The translations under genes were made by a program, and so were the position numbers. This document shows positions 44,838 through 54,004 of a DNA stretch of 64,000 nt, one piece after another (the first letter of the stretch is position 1; every line of letters starts with the position of its first letter). The notes under the pieces were generated by a model. The model did no database searches, was not told the DNA's origin, and saw only the letters and a program-made list of their open reading frames with translations. Source of the DNA: Nitrosovibrio sp. Nv6 (lineage in GTDB: Bacteria; Pseudomonadota; Gammaproteobacteria; Burkholderiales; Nitrosomonadaceae); the NCBI RefSeq assembly GCF_900110495.1, contig NZ_FODX01000001.1:1178001-1242000 (forward strand). The letters run 5' to 3'.

Positions 44838-45014
44838 ATGTCTACTGCGTCACCCGAGAATCTTTCTTCTCGCGTTTCGCCCGAAGTATTTGTGGCATTG
44901 CGCGAGTATATCAAGCGCAAAGAGAAGGGATATCCCCGTCAGCAGGTGGTGGCAGCCTTTGAAGATGCCTTCGGGAATTCGACTTGCTCTACCGTGAACT
45001 CGCGAAGTGAGTGA
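44838..45014 (+). CDS. Small hypothetical island protein (58 residues)
   Basis: A 58-codon frame with a good ribosome site (AAAGAGGAAG, five bases before ATG). The core RVSPEVFVALREYIKRKEKG, then YPRQQVVAAFEDAFG, reads as an amphipathic two-helix domain, more protein-like than the overlapping frame in the same region. The tail is Ser- and Asn-rich. No family is recognised. It could be a fragment of a longer mobile-element protein or a small regulator. Confidence 0.5.
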   Translation: MSTASPENLSSRVSPEVFVALREYIKRKEKGYPRQQVVAAFEDAFGNSTCSTVNSRSE

Positions 45015-45484
45015 ACGCAACTACCTCACAGTCGCGGAGGTGCTGGCAATAAATACATTCAGTACTGGTTCAGGACCGGATATTACAGGAATATAGTAGC
45101 GGAAGCAGCTGGCTCTTTGAGAGCCTTGCCATCAATCATCCCTTCGTCGACGGCCGATAAATAATTAGTAGAAAACCAATAGGATCCGGACCGCCCAGAT
45201 ATGATTGATCGAAAATTGAAGAAACAATAGACTTATGGCCAAGAGGCAAAAGTAGCGGTTCAGAACGACTGAATGTCAACCGAGCCTGAGTCGGGTCGAT
45301 TACGGATGTACATGGAAATTAAAAAACCACCTCAAGGGTGGTCTTTTAATTGGGCGGCGTCAATTGAATAACACCTCGGAAGCCTTATCTGCTATAGCTT
45401 TGTATGGTTAGAGTCATCAAAGTTACCGCCACACGTCGGAGTTACCGATAGCAATTTAGGTTTTGCGTGTACCGGCGACCGAAA
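45015..45484. other. Non-coding island stretch with a partial third hairpin copy and GTTACCG motifs
   Basis: 470 bases without a gene. At 45318-45353 there is a diverged copy of the ssrA-type terminator (AATTAAAAAACCACC, loop, GGTGGTCTTTTAATT) followed by GGGCGGCG, like the other two repeats but without the rest of the ssrA end. GTTACCG occurs at 45422-45428 and 45441-45447. A start-like MAKRQK at 45235 stops at once. Confidence 0.5.
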
Positions 45485-48400
45485 TTAATCGTCCATGAAA
45501 TCATCTTTCTTCTCTTGTTCAATTTGTTTGCGGACATTCTTGATGATATGTTCAACATACTGCTTGTGCTTGAGCAACGAAACAGTATCAAATAGAGGAA
45601 TCAGAGTCTTCAGGTATTCGACGCGCCCGTGAAGCATGGGCACAGCACTTCCCGACCAAGAAGCACAATCCGGTTCGAGCGGCAGTTGCTCGAAATCATC
45701 GAAGCTACCATTGAGTTCGACAAATTTTGAGACAAACTGAGCTCTATTCGCTACGGAGAAATTGGAAACCAAGCTAAAAACAAATCGCATGAACTCTACA
45801 TCATTAGGCTTACTTTCGATTAGGGCCATTAATAAACTTACCTGACGCGGATTGAGGTTTTGTGATTCTTGATCGCTTCGTTGCAATCCAAAGAAGACCT
45901 CAAAATATGAATAATAAGACGCTTCCTTTTCATATTTGAATATTCGCTCCGCCGCTCCAATCATGATTTCCTGGTAATCGTCACGATCCCATATAAACGA
46001 ATAATCACGGTAGTCATCGTGTTTGCTTATCCATTTCTTTTTCCCATATAGGTAGTCAATGTATTCCACAATAAAATTAGAATCCAAATCTAATAAGCGG
46101 TTGAAATTTCTTCCGTCATGATCCCCATGCTCCGTTGTGTTCGCTTCCAAAAAATAAGCTCGTTTAAGCAAGTCCGTTTTTCCGGAAAAGTGATCCACAA
46201 TCTCTTCGTTGACTTTTGTAAGAGGATTAAAGAGATTGAATAGCGAGCGAGCATAGCTGGCGTCGTTTTCTGCTTTAACAAGCAGAAGCTCAGTTATCTT
46301 AGAAATTATCCGTGGCTCAATTGTGCGGTAGCTCAGAAGGTAATCCCAATCAACTGGAAGCTCGTCCCATTCACTTATTTGGTATAAATTAAGGAGTTGA
46401 TTAAGCCGTTTCTTGGAAATCTCAGCTTGAGGCAAAAAACAATAAAAGCTGCATAGCCACGCTCGTTGTGTTGGGTAAACGGCTTCGTTTAAAATGGAGT
46501 AGGCTTTTTGCGCTCCGCAAACTTCGATCAAGTTTTTTACCAAAGGATAACAGTTGAGACGAAACGGATCGTTCTGCTCAAGATAGTATTTCAGAACCTC
46601 AGAGTAAAGTTTGGGGTTTTTTCCGGCTAGAATAGTAAGTGCTAAAACAACACTTACCTTAAACTGGTACTCCTGATGCGATTCAGCCATTGACGCATTT
46701 ACCTCAGCGCACTGAGCTACGAACTGTTTGTAATCTTCCAGGTTGTAGTGAAAAATATGCTTTCCAATCTTACTGTTTTTGTGTGCTTTATATTCATCGT
46801 AAGTGAGACCTAGGGTATGCATCTCCGATATATCTGTGGCTAATAACTTATAGAGATAATAAGTCTCACTCGCAAATTTTTTTTTCAGCATATTGTCAAA
46901 TCGCACATTACACTGCCCCAATTTTTCCAGATAAGTTTGAACTAAGAGGCAATGTTTGAATTTTAACGGAGATAATTCTCGTTCCAAAAATGGCACAACC
47001 TCTACTGCATCGTATGCAACAACCTCTCTATTTGATGTGTCATAGCGGGATACACTGTAATGGTGTAATACTTTAAGCACTTCATCTTCAAAATTCTTCA
47101 CCTTGTACAGGTGTAAGAGCCCTTCCCACATTGATTTGCGTAGCTTGGTCAACTCAATGCTAGATAAAACCTCAAAATTAATAATGTTTATGGCATTGTT
47201 GCCTTTGTTCTCGGAATAATTAAATTTTGTGCGGAGATATTTTTTCGTTACTGCCATAAATACCTTAGAAAAAAGATGGTCAGCACCTTGTTGAGCCCGC
47301 TCCCAGATGACATCGACTACGGCGTGCTGGACGTCGTATCCATACATGTAAGAAGTGCGACGAAAACTGAACTGTTCAATAAATAGGCTGAGAATTTGTG
47401 GAAGTGCCGTTGGGCACCTTTCTAGATAATCGCAAAGAAGGTTTAGCGCAACTCGAAAAGTCTTATTGCTGGTATGTTGAAATGAGCGAAGAATGCCGAG
47501 AATTGATGGATTTGATATTTCTGATTTAGCCTCAAAATCAAGGCTAGCCAAGTCCACCCGCACTATTGGCATAGCTGTAATTTGATCCTGCACGTAAACG
47601 AGGGCGTCGGTTTGTTTCAGAAACCAAAAGACATCGATAAGTTGGAGAAGATATATTTCATTTTCTGCGCGAATTTGCTTTTCCCAAAACCGATCTACAT
47701 GCGGGCGAATTGTCTCCAGCAGTGCCTTGCGATCGAAAGCCTGCATGACGGGGTTGAGGGCGTCTATCAGCCTCTGACGATGCTTAGGAAAAAATGCGTC
47801 TAACAGTTTGCCAAATTCAAGTACCAACTCCTTGAAGAAAGCAAGATAAAAAAGGTAAGTCGCAAGGACTTGATCGGACACCTTTGCGGCTTCATCCTCG
47901 TAAATATCAACCATTTCCATGTTATGAAGTCGATTTATAGACTCCCACATGATTTCGGGAGATATGCCGAACGCTTCCTCAACGGCATCCATAATCTTCT
48001 CGTTGGTTCGATCTATGACCCTAAAAAAAGCAACTATCCCAGCCACCTTTAGTAGATTCACGTTGCCGAACTCGCCCAGGTCTCGCCGTATTGACGCAAA
48101 ATAGCTGTCGTAGAGACCGGAGACGTCATTAATGCTATCGAGTGTATCTTTCTCCTTTGCCACCTCTGCTACCATGATTGCAAGCCGAGGATTGCCCTTC
48201 GCAATGTTGGCAATTCGATCAAGGTAGAGGTTGTTGCATATGCCGTACTCTTTCTCGACTAATTCTTTGATTTGCTCTTCTGTAAGCGGCAGGATATTTA
48301 TTTCTTGCATCTCACCATAGGTTCGAGACGCGTCGCGAATCTTCTCAGCTGCGTAGTCGCGAACGGTGGCTATAACTTTGATTCGTCGGTCTCGTCGTTG

Positions 48401-49243
48401 TTCTTGGAGTAATTGGATGAAATATTCAAAGTTACTCATGCGGTTGGCATCATCTACCAAAATAAGGAAGGCTCCCCGCTCCCCAAAATGAATGCGCAAA
48501 TCCTCGAAAATATCTGGCCCGCGATTATATATACAAAGAGTTTTATACTCTGGATGCAGTTCACCAAACCTCGTACAGCACTCTAGCGCGAGTCTGGTTT
48601 TTCCCACCCCAGCCCTACCCAAGACAACCACCAAGTCGTGATTATCGAGGGCTGTTCCAATTTTCTGAAGCTCATCTTCCCTAAAGTGAAAAGCCGTATC
48701 GAGTCTGGTAGCAACTTTATTTTTGCCGTAGAAGGCTACAAATTCCTCTGTTGAAATGATTTGACCTGTATCAACCTCGATTCCCAGATAATCTCTAGCG
48801 AGCCCTCGGTAATTTTCTAGCAGGTCATATGAGATTGAACCGATATCACTAATATTTAAATTAACCCCGTGTGTTTCGCATATCTCTCGTAAGTCGTTAA
48901 ATTCTGTAGTCGAAAGTGTAGATGTGTGGCAAAAAACTATTTCCTGAATCCTCGCCACGGGAATACCGGTTTTTTCCTCATCAAAGCATTTATCGAGATC
49001 ATCCTTAAGCTTTGCAAAAAGTCCAGTTTGTTGTGTTGTGTATTCTGCAAAAACATATCTTCCATTGGGAAATATCGCTAATGTATCTGGAGTACCCGTC
49101 TTTACTTTATTTTTCCCAATGACAGAACCCAAGGGAACAAGATGATCATAACCTCTTTTTTTTAGGTAGAAGTCGGCTAGTTTTTGAAACGCGCCCCCAT
49201 CCAATTCTCTGAGGGCGGTCTGGATTTGATTTATTTTTGACAT
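45485..49243 (-). CDS. Avs-like protein: PD-(D/E)XK-type nuclease, STAND NTPase and helical C-terminus
   Basis: 1252 residues. Residues 1 to about 150 look like a restriction-endonuclease fold: an N-terminal helix (GGAFQKLADFYLKKRGY), then D53 (GTPDTLAIF) and E67 with Q71 (YVFAEYTTQQ) as a D-x(13)-E-x3-Q variant of the metal site. A P-loop NTPase follows: Walker A VLGRAGVGKT (207-216), Walker B FLILVDDANR (259-268), sensor-like VIATVRDY (290-296), and LPLTEEQIKELV then NIAKGNPRLAIM as the winged-helix-linked end of STAND ATPases. Residues about 350-1252 are helical with no named domain, fitting a sensor of target proteins. It is AT-rich and alone on its strand inside the ssrA island. An antiphage role is inferred from architecture and context. 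Confidence 0.75.
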   Translation of the reverse strand: MSKINQIQTALRELDGGAFQKLADFYLKKRGYDHLVPLGSVIGKNKVKTGTPDTLAIFPNGRYVFAEYTTQQTGLFAKLKDDLDKCFDEEKTGIPVARIQEIVFCHTSTLSTTEFNDLREICETHGVNLNISDIGSISYDLLENYRGLARDYLGIEVDTGQIISTEEFVAFYGKNKVATRLDTAFHFREDELQKIGTALDNHDLVVVLGRAGVGKTRLALECCTRFGELHPEYKTLCIYNRGPDIFEDLRIHFGERGAFLILVDDANRMSNFEYFIQLLQEQRRDRRIKVIATVRDYAAEKIRDASRTYGEMQEINILPLTEEQIKELVEKEYGICNNLYLDRIANIAKGNPRLAIMVAEVAKEKDTLDSINDVSGLYDSYFASIRRDLGEFGNVNLLKVAGIVAFFRVIDRTNEKIMDAVEEAFGISPEIMWESINRLHNMEMVDIYEDEAAKVSDQVLATYLFYLAFFKELVLEFGKLLDAFFPKHRQRLIDALNPVMQAFDRKALLETIRPHVDRFWEKQIRAENEIYLLQLIDVFWFLKQTDALVYVQDQITAMPIVRVDLASLDFEAKSEISNPSILGILRSFQHTSNKTFRVALNLLCDYLERCPTALPQILSLFIEQFSFRRTSYMYGYDVQHAVVDVIWERAQQGADHLFSKVFMAVTKKYLRTKFNYSENKGNNAINIINFEVLSSIELTKLRKSMWEGLLHLYKVKNFEDEVLKVLHHYSVSRYDTSNREVVAYDAVEVVPFLERELSPLKFKHCLLVQTYLEKLGQCNVRFDNMLKKKFASETYYLYKLLATDISEMHTLGLTYDEYKAHKNSKIGKHIFHYNLEDYKQFVAQCAEVNASMAESHQEYQFKVSVVLALTILAGKNPKLYSEVLKYYLEQNDPFRLNCYPLVKNLIEVCGAQKAYSILNEAVYPTQRAWLCSFYCFLPQAEISKKRLNQLLNLYQISEWDELPVDWDYLLSYRTIEPRIISKITELLLVKAENDASYARSLFNLFNPLTKVNEEIVDHFSGKTDLLKRAYFLEANTTEHGDHDGRNFNRLLDLDSNFIVEYIDYLYGKKKWISKHDDYRDYSFIWDRDDYQEIMIGAAERIFKYEKEASYYSYFEVFFGLQRSDQESQNLNPRQVSLLMALIESKPNDVEFMRFVFSLVSNFSVANRAQFVSKFVELNGSFDDFEQLPLEPDCASWSGSAVPMLHGRVEYLKTLIPLFDTVSLLKHKQYVEHIIKNVRKQIEQEKKDDFMDD

Positions 49244-49414
49244 TCTGTAACGTTTAAGAATGAAGAAATAGCAACCCCAGTTATGGGGCTACCGTTAAAG
49301 AACACGTCGCGATAGACAATTACTGTCAAGTTACTTTCAAAGGATTTTTACATTTATTGTGTAGCAGTGGAAGCAATCTGACATGGTGCAGTCAGTAACA
49401 TCTAGTTCGCCCAT

Positions 49415-49529
49415 CGGTAACAGCGGTAACAACTGGTATAAGGCCCTCGAAACGCCCAATTCATATGGCATTCCTCGTTACCGCAATGCATCACTTGGGG
49501 TGAATATATCCGGTAACGGCGGTAACAAC
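49415..49529. repeat. CGGTAAC repeat pairs upstream of the STAND-nuclease gene
   Basis: CGGTAACAGCGGTAACAAC (49415-49433) and CGGTAACGGCGGTAACAAC (49511-49529) differ at one base and sit 77 bases apart, with an inverted CGTTACCG at 49476-49483. Each copy is itself a direct repeat of GCGGTAAC-type units. They may be iterons or regulator sites of the island. Confidence 0.6.
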
Positions 49530-49560
49530 CTTCGCTTAAGTTAGGCTACGAAAAATAAGA

Positions 49561-49690
49561 GGATAATAGGGTCAAACATGATTGTCATAACCAGAGTGGA
49601 GATTAGAAAAGTCCCAACTCGGACCCAACAGACACCAATTAAAAAGCCACCCTAAGGGTGGCTTTTTAATTGGTGGAGGCGGCGGGAATC
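49561..49690. repeat. Direct repeat C: island end beside ssrA
   Basis: It starts GGATAATAGGGTCAAACATG, as does repeat A (42771), continues through the same GTGGAGATTAGAAA and CAACTCGG text and the terminator hairpin, and ends in the ssrA 3' end (49672-49690). Confidence 0.8.
49635..49671 (-). terminator. Terminator of ssrA
   Basis: AAAAAGCCACCC (49641-49652), loop TAA, GGGTGGCTTTTT (49656-49667), with AATT arms beyond. On the minus strand this follows the tmRNA CCA end directly and is followed by a T tract. Confidence 0.8.
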
Positions 49691-50032
49691 GAACCCGCGT
49701 CCGCAAGTCCTCTACAGGCAGTTCTACATACTTAGCCATGTTATTTGATTTAACCTGGAATCCGTCAACTGGCGGACTGATGACAGGCGAGTCACCTATT
49801 TTTTAGCGCTCTATAAAGTGACCCTATAGAGCGCGATCCTCGTTAATGGCTCCGCTGTCTGTTGTCAGACCCGACGTTGAGGCCCATCGGTGCGGAGTCC
49901 AGCCGGATTTAAGCGGCTAGAGCGTAACGTTCGTCGTTTGCGACTATTGGTTTCCAGATGTATTTACGAGGTAACTGGTCCTCGGTATGCCCTGCTTTGC
50001 TTTGCAACCCACGTCGAAGCCAGGTCGCCCCC
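49671..50032 (-). ncRNA. ssrA: tmRNA (SsrA), tag ANDERYALAA
   Basis: 362 nt on the minus strand. The 5' end GGGGGCGACCTGGCTTCGAC pairs with the 3' CGCCTCC before ACCA to give a seven-pair acceptor stem. The 3' part has the T-arm GGGTTCGATTCCC. The tag reading frame (49909-49941) encodes ANDERYALAA and stops in TAA; this is the betaproteobacterial tag, and the resume codon is GCA. tmRNA rescues stalled ribosomes with SmpB and marks the product for proteolysis. Its 3' end is a common site for island integration, and here the last 19 bp are repeated at 44252-44270. Confidence 0.97.
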
Positions 50033-50135
50033 GGCATTCTGTAAGTAAAGATTAGATGTGAATTAGCCGGAAGAGTTCAATTCCCCCTTTCAAGCATCCA
50101 GCCACAGGTTCACTATAACAGAAACCAACGGGTAA

Positions 50136-50783
50136 CTACAGATAACCAAGCAGTTCCTGCGGCTGATCTATGAGGTACCTTGCACCCCAGGCTTCAGGTG
50201 CCCCCACGTTCCCGAGATAACCGTATCTGGCAATGATGGGCTCCATGCCGGCAGCCAGACTGGCTTGGACATCGCGCAGGTCGTCGCCCAGGTAGATGCA
50301 GTCGTCCGGCGCAACATCCAATGCTCTGCTCGCCGCCAGCAGCGGCTCCGGATGGGGCTTGGAATGAGTTGTATCGCCCCCGCTGACGAGGCATGCAACG
50401 CGGTTGCTCAAGCGCAGCGCCTGCATCAAGGGTATCGAGAAACGCGCGGGTTTGTTGGTCACGATTCCCCAGGGAAGGCCGCGAGCATCGAGCTGATCGA
50501 GCAGTTCAGCCACGCCTTGAAACAGACACGTTTCCTGGCATAGCCGTTCGGCGTAAAAGTCGAGAAATTCAATACGCATTGCGTCGTAATCCTGATCACC
50601 GGGTCTGATATTAAACCCTAGACCCAGCAGGCCGCGTGCGCCGGCTGAGGCTTCGATACGAATGAGCTCTATCGGCAGGGCTGAGAGGCCACGGGCTATG
50701 CGTTGCCGATTGAGAGCGTAGCCCAGATCGGGCGCAGTATCGGCGAGGGTACCGTCAAGATCGAAGAGAACGGCTTTAATCAT
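50136..50783 (-). CDS. HAD-family phosphatase (Gph or MupP type)
   Basis: 215 residues with the HAD motifs FDLDGTLADTAPDL (nucleophile Asp and acid Asp), VTNKPARFS, SKPHPEPLL (Lys) and CIYLGDDLRDVQAS. It is annotated in relatives as phosphoglycolate phosphatase. Its place next to ubiG, with the deaminase and gyrA beyond, is the same as that of pseudomonad MupP (N-acetylmuramate 6-phosphate phosphatase of peptidoglycan recycling), so either substrate is possible. It is separated from ubiG by 131 bases and followed by the ssrA gene. Confidence 0.85.
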   Translation of the reverse strand: MIKAVLFDLDGTLADTAPDLGYALNRQRIARGLSALPIELIRIEASAGARGLLGLGFNIRPGDQDYDAMRIEFLDFYAERLCQETCLFQGVAELLDQLDARGLPWGIVTNKPARFSIPLMQALRLSNRVACLVSGGDTTHSKPHPEPLLAASRALDVAPDDCIYLGDDLRDVQASLAAGMEPIIARYGYLGNVGAPEAWGARYLIDQPQELLGYL

Positions 50784-50914
50784 GGATGAGCTATCGAATA
50801 TGTCGTGGGGTGAGACGCGAACCAGCCTTGGATTCGGGTAGACATAGGCATCACGGCGTCGCAGGGGACTGCAGGTGGTATAGGGGTTTAAAGCAAATTG
50901 GCTGGCTTCATGAT

Positions 50915-51619
50915 TCAGGCACGAAATACCATGATGTAGTTGACATCCGAATCCGCTTCCAGGGCGTAGACTTTAGTGATGGGGTTGTACGTCATGCCAA
51001 TGATCTCTTCCACATCAAGTCCTGCGGCACGCGCCATGCGTGCGAGTTCGGACGGCTTGATGAATTTTGCGTAATCGTGCGTACCGCGCGGCAGCAGATT
51101 CAGCACGTATTCCGCGCCTATCACGGCAAACAGATATGATTTCGGGTTGCGGTTGATGGTTGAGAAAAAAACCCAGCCGCCAGGCTTGGCAAGTTGAGCG
51201 CAAGCCCTTACGGTGCTCGCGGGATTTGGCACGTGCTCCAGCATTTCCATGCAGGTGACCACATCGTAATGATGAGGCTGCTCGACGGCGAGTTCTTCCA
51301 CTGCAATCTTGCGGTAATTCACTTGCTTGCCGCTTTCCAGCAAATGCAATTTAGCCACCTTCAGGGCTTTATCGCCAAGATCGATACCAGTGACCTCTGC
51401 GCCGCGCTCGGCCATGCTTTCCGACAGGATGCCGCCGCCGCAGCCGACATCCAGTACGGTCTTGCCTGCCAGCTGGGCAAAGCGGTCAATATAATTTAAC
51501 CGTAATGGATTGATTTCATGCAGCGGCTTGAATTCACTGTTGGGGTCCCACCAGCGGTGCGCAAGCTGGCTGAATTTATCCAGCTCGAGCGGATCGACAT
51601 TTACATTATTGCTTTCCAT
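50915..51619 (-). CDS. ubiG: Ubiquinone biosynthesis O-methyltransferase
   Basis: UbiG catalyses the two O-methylations of ubiquinone synthesis using S-adenosylmethionine. It is 234 residues, with the SAM motif [49 protein letters not shown] and the C-terminal [14 protein letters not shown], all characteristic. It starts five bases after the deaminase stop, so the two are cotranscribed. The linkage is also metabolic: SAH made by methyltransferases is a substrate candidate for the deaminase. Confidence 0.95.
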   Translation of the reverse strand: MESNNVNVDPLELDKFSQLAHRWWDPNSEFKPLHEINPLRLNYIDRFAQLAGKTVLDVGCGGGILSESMAERGAEVTGIDLGDKALKVAKLHLLESGKQVNYRKIAVEELAVEQPHHYDVVTCMEMLEHVPNPASTVRACAQLAKPGGWVFFSTINRNPKSYLFAVIGAEYVLNLLPRGTHDYAKFIKPSELARMARAAGLDVEEIIGMTYNPITKVYALEADSDVNYIMVFRA

Positions 51620-51624
51620 TTTTT

Positions 51625-52965
51625 TTACTCAATATTTTGAGGCCCGGTTGTCATTCGTTCCCGCCAGAATTCTGCCCTGAGCAATAATTCCCGCTCGTCC
51701 AGCGTGGTCAATTCTCCATCATTAAGCAGGAGTTTACCATTTACCCACACATGGCTCACATGTTCGCGTCCGGCGACGTAGACGAGATGCGAAAGAGGGT
51801 CATAACACGGCGCAAGTTCCAGGCTGGAAAAATCCACAGCGGTGATGTCGGCTGCCTTGCCCGCTACCAGCGAGCCGGTAACCGCGCCCAGGCCAAGCGC
51901 CTGGGCACCATTGAGCGTCGCCATTTGCAGCACCTGCCAGGCTGGCAGCATATCCGCTTTGCCGCTTTGCGCTTTTGCAAGTAGTGCCGTAAACCGCATT
52001 TCCTCGAACATATCAATGCGATTATTGCTGGCGGCGCCGTCCGTCCCAAGGCCGACGTTAACTCCTGCGCTCAGCAGCGTTGCAACAGGCGCCAGCCCGT
52101 TAGCAAGCTTGAGGTTGGAAGAAGGGCAATTTGCCACGGTACAGCCCTGCTGCGCCATGAGTCCGATTTCATCACTGTTCAGATGGACCATGTGCACCGC
52201 GATCAGATTGGGGCCGAGCAGGCCGAGCTTGTGCAAGCGGTCTATCGGACGCACGCCATGACTTTTCAGGCTATTCCTGATTTCGTCCTCGGTTTCATGC
52301 AGGTGAATATGAACAGGAAGATCAAGCTGCTCGGCATAAGTGAGAATGCTGCCGAACACCCTGTCGCTCACCGTATAAGGCGCATGGGGTGCGAAACAGA
52401 ACGATAGCAGCGGATGCTGGTTATAATCGTCGCGCAGAGCGAGGCCTTTTGCCAAATAATCGTCAGCATCGCTGGCGTAAGCGGTGGGGAAATCAATTGC
52501 GATCATGCCAATGCTGGCACGCATGCCGGATGCAACCGCTGCCCTCACCGATGCTTCGGGAAAAAAATACATGTCGTTAAAGCAGGTGATCCCGCCTCTC
52601 AGCATCTCTGCGCAGGCAAGCCGGGTTCCATCGAACACAAAACCGGAATCGACATGCCGGGTTTCCGCAGGCCAGATATGATTGCTGAGCCACTCCATTA
52701 ACGGCAGATCGTCCGCAATTCCGCGCATTAGCGACATCGCCGCGTGCGTGTGGAGATTGACCAGACCCGGCATCACCGCATGGTTGCCAAGAACGATACG
52801 CTCGCGAGGAGCGAATTGTTCTTGTGCCTCTACACTGGGCACTATTGCCCGGATCGTACCCCGGTCAATTGCAACGGCGTGATCGCGCAATACTATCCCG
52901 GCAGGTTCCACCGGAATAACCCAGCGCGCCTCCAGTAATGTATCGATTTTTTCGGGATAGACCAT
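51625..52965 (-). CDS. mtaD: TRZ/ATZ-family deaminase (methylthioadenosine/SAH deaminase-like)
   Basis: 446 residues of the amidohydrolase superfamily. Zinc motif [13 protein letters not shown], then LHETEDEI, the conserved histidine in [12 protein letters not shown], and [20 protein letters not shown] with the metal Asp. Pseudomonad relatives at the same position near ubiG deaminate 5'-methylthioadenosine (and SAH in others). It lies upstream of ubiG in the same transcript. Family and position support the call; the precise substrate is inferred. Confidence 0.85.
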   Translation of the reverse strand: MVYPEKIDTLLEARWVIPVEPAGIVLRDHAVAIDRGTIRAIVPSVEAQEQFAPRERIVLGNHAVMPGLVNLHTHAAMSLMRGIADDLPLMEWLSNHIWPAETRHVDSGFVFDGTRLACAEMLRGGITCFNDMYFFPEASVRAAVASGMRASIGMIAIDFPTAYASDADDYLAKGLALRDDYNQHPLLSFCFAPHAPYTVSDRVFGSILTYAEQLDLPVHIHLHETEDEIRNSLKSHGVRPIDRLHKLGLLGPNLIAVHMVHLNSDEIGLMAQQGCTVANCPSSNLKLANGLAPVATLLSAGVNVGLGTDGAASNNRIDMFEEMRFTALLAKAQSGKADMLPAWQVLQMATLNGAQALGLGAVTGSLVAGKAADITAVDFSSLELAPCYDPLSHLVYVAGREHVSHVWVNGKLLLNDGELTTLDERELLLRAEFWRERMTTGPQNIE

Positions 52966-52988
52966 TTAGTGGAAAGCTTAGCAAAAAA

Positions 52989-53011
52989 AAACCCTGCGCG
53001 CGGCAGGGTTT
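52989..53011 (-). terminator. Rho-independent terminator after the ompA-like gene
   Basis: AAACCCTGC (52989-52997) and GCAGGGTTT (53003-53011) form a 9-bp stem with a five-base loop, followed on the minus strand by a run of T. Confidence 0.8.
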
Positions 53012-53032
53012 GAATTTTTGTGTTTAAAAGAA

Positions 53033-53701
53033 TTACTGTACTGTTGCCTTCGTGCCGGCTACTTCGACTTCAACGCGGCGGTCAGGTTGCAGGCATGCGA
53101 TCAATGCCTTGGTTTTCTTGTTGCCTTTGCATGAATCGCCGGTCACGGGATTGGCTTCGCCTTTGCCATCAGTAAAGATCTTGTCCGCCGGTATCCCTTT
53201 TTCCTTGACCAGATAGGCCTTGACAGATTCTGCGCGGCGCATGGAAAGCTTCTTGTTGTAGTCGTCGGAACCGATACGGTCGGCATAACCGATTGCAACC
53301 ACGGTGTCGTATTTGACATCCCCAAGTTTTGATACAAGGTCATCCAGCGCCTGTTTCCCCTCAGGTTTCAGGACGGCCTTATCGAAATCGAATAACTGGT
53401 CGGCGGAGAGCGATATTTTTTCAGGTTCGGTGTAAACAGGAGCAGGAGCGGGAGCAGGTTCAGCGGGTGCTTCGACAACTTTTTCAGGTTTTGGCATCAG
53501 TTCAGGGTCGCATTCGTACGTTGCCATGGCAGGTGTCCAATACCCCGTGCGCCAACAGTCGCCCGAGGAGTCTCTGGCGACCTCGCCACGGCTGTCCGCC
53601 GCGTATGCTTCGGGTCTTTCCTCAGCCATGGCCGCTCCCGAAAACAGCACTGGCAAGACAACCGCCCCAAGCAAGAGTTTTTTCGCTACTGAATTTTTCA
53701 T
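53033..53701 (-). CDS. OmpA-family outer membrane / peptidoglycan-binding protein
   Basis: 222 residues with a signal peptide ([20 protein letters not shown]). The middle is Pro- and Ala-rich ([18 protein letters not shown]). The C-terminal OmpA domain has [55 protein letters not shown], and a Cys pair ([23 protein letters not shown]). There is no N-terminal beta-barrel, so it is an anchored cell-wall protein rather than a porin. It is divergent from gyrA and followed by its own terminator. Confidence 0.9.
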   Translation of the reverse strand: MKNSVAKKLLLGAVVLPVLFSGAAMAEERPEAYAADSRGEVARDSSGDCWRTGYWTPAMATYECDPELMPKPEKVVEAPAEPAPAPAPVYTEPEKISLSADQLFDFDKAVLKPEGKQALDDLVSKLGDVKYDTVVAIGYADRIGSDDYNKKLSMRRAESVKAYLVKEKGIPADKIFTDGKGEANPVTGDSCKGNKKTKALIACLQPDRRVEVEVAGTKATVQ

Positions 53702-54004
53702 GCTATTGCCCCTTTTTTCAGAAAAACTTCAATTCAAAATCAAATCATCCCTTTAGTCATGCAAATAACAAGCGCAGCCATTGGATTTGGCTATGGCTCA
53801 TTATTGCATATCCGCGTATCGATTATCTATTTATATATCTGTTCTTGTCAAACATGTTGTTGCATACGGCATGAAAACCCGAAAGCGCGGGTGACTTCAA
53901 TACGGCCGGCATGCTAAAATCAAAAGCTTTATGTATAGCTATCCGAGACGGCATCCGGTACAGAATACATACTATAACTCGTTGTCTCACCTGAAAAATT
54001 GGTA
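53702..54004. other. Intergenic stretch between ompA-like gene and gyrA
   Basis: About 300 AT-rich bases holding the promoters of the two divergent genes. No gene or RNA was recognised. Confidence 0.4.

Larger units (their letters stand above)
44252..49690. mobile_element. Genomic island at the 3' end of ssrA
   Basis: The segment is bounded by two 19-bp identical copies of the ssrA 3' end, each with a flanking terminator hairpin and related outer sequence. It is AT-rich compared with both sides and holds the STAND-nuclease gene plus small frames. The ssrA gene itself is intact, as expected when an element restores the gene end on insertion. No integrase, mobilisation or replication gene was seen, so the element is decayed, dependent on another element, or was moved by a helper. 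Confidence 0.7.

Noticed and set aside
45235..45255. Start of an integrase-like frame (MAKRQK) in the island
   Set aside because: A stop follows after six codons and no recombinase motif is found in any frame downstream.
49415..49529. CGGTAAC repeats as a CRISPR array
   Set aside because: Only two long copies, no regular spacers and no cas genes.
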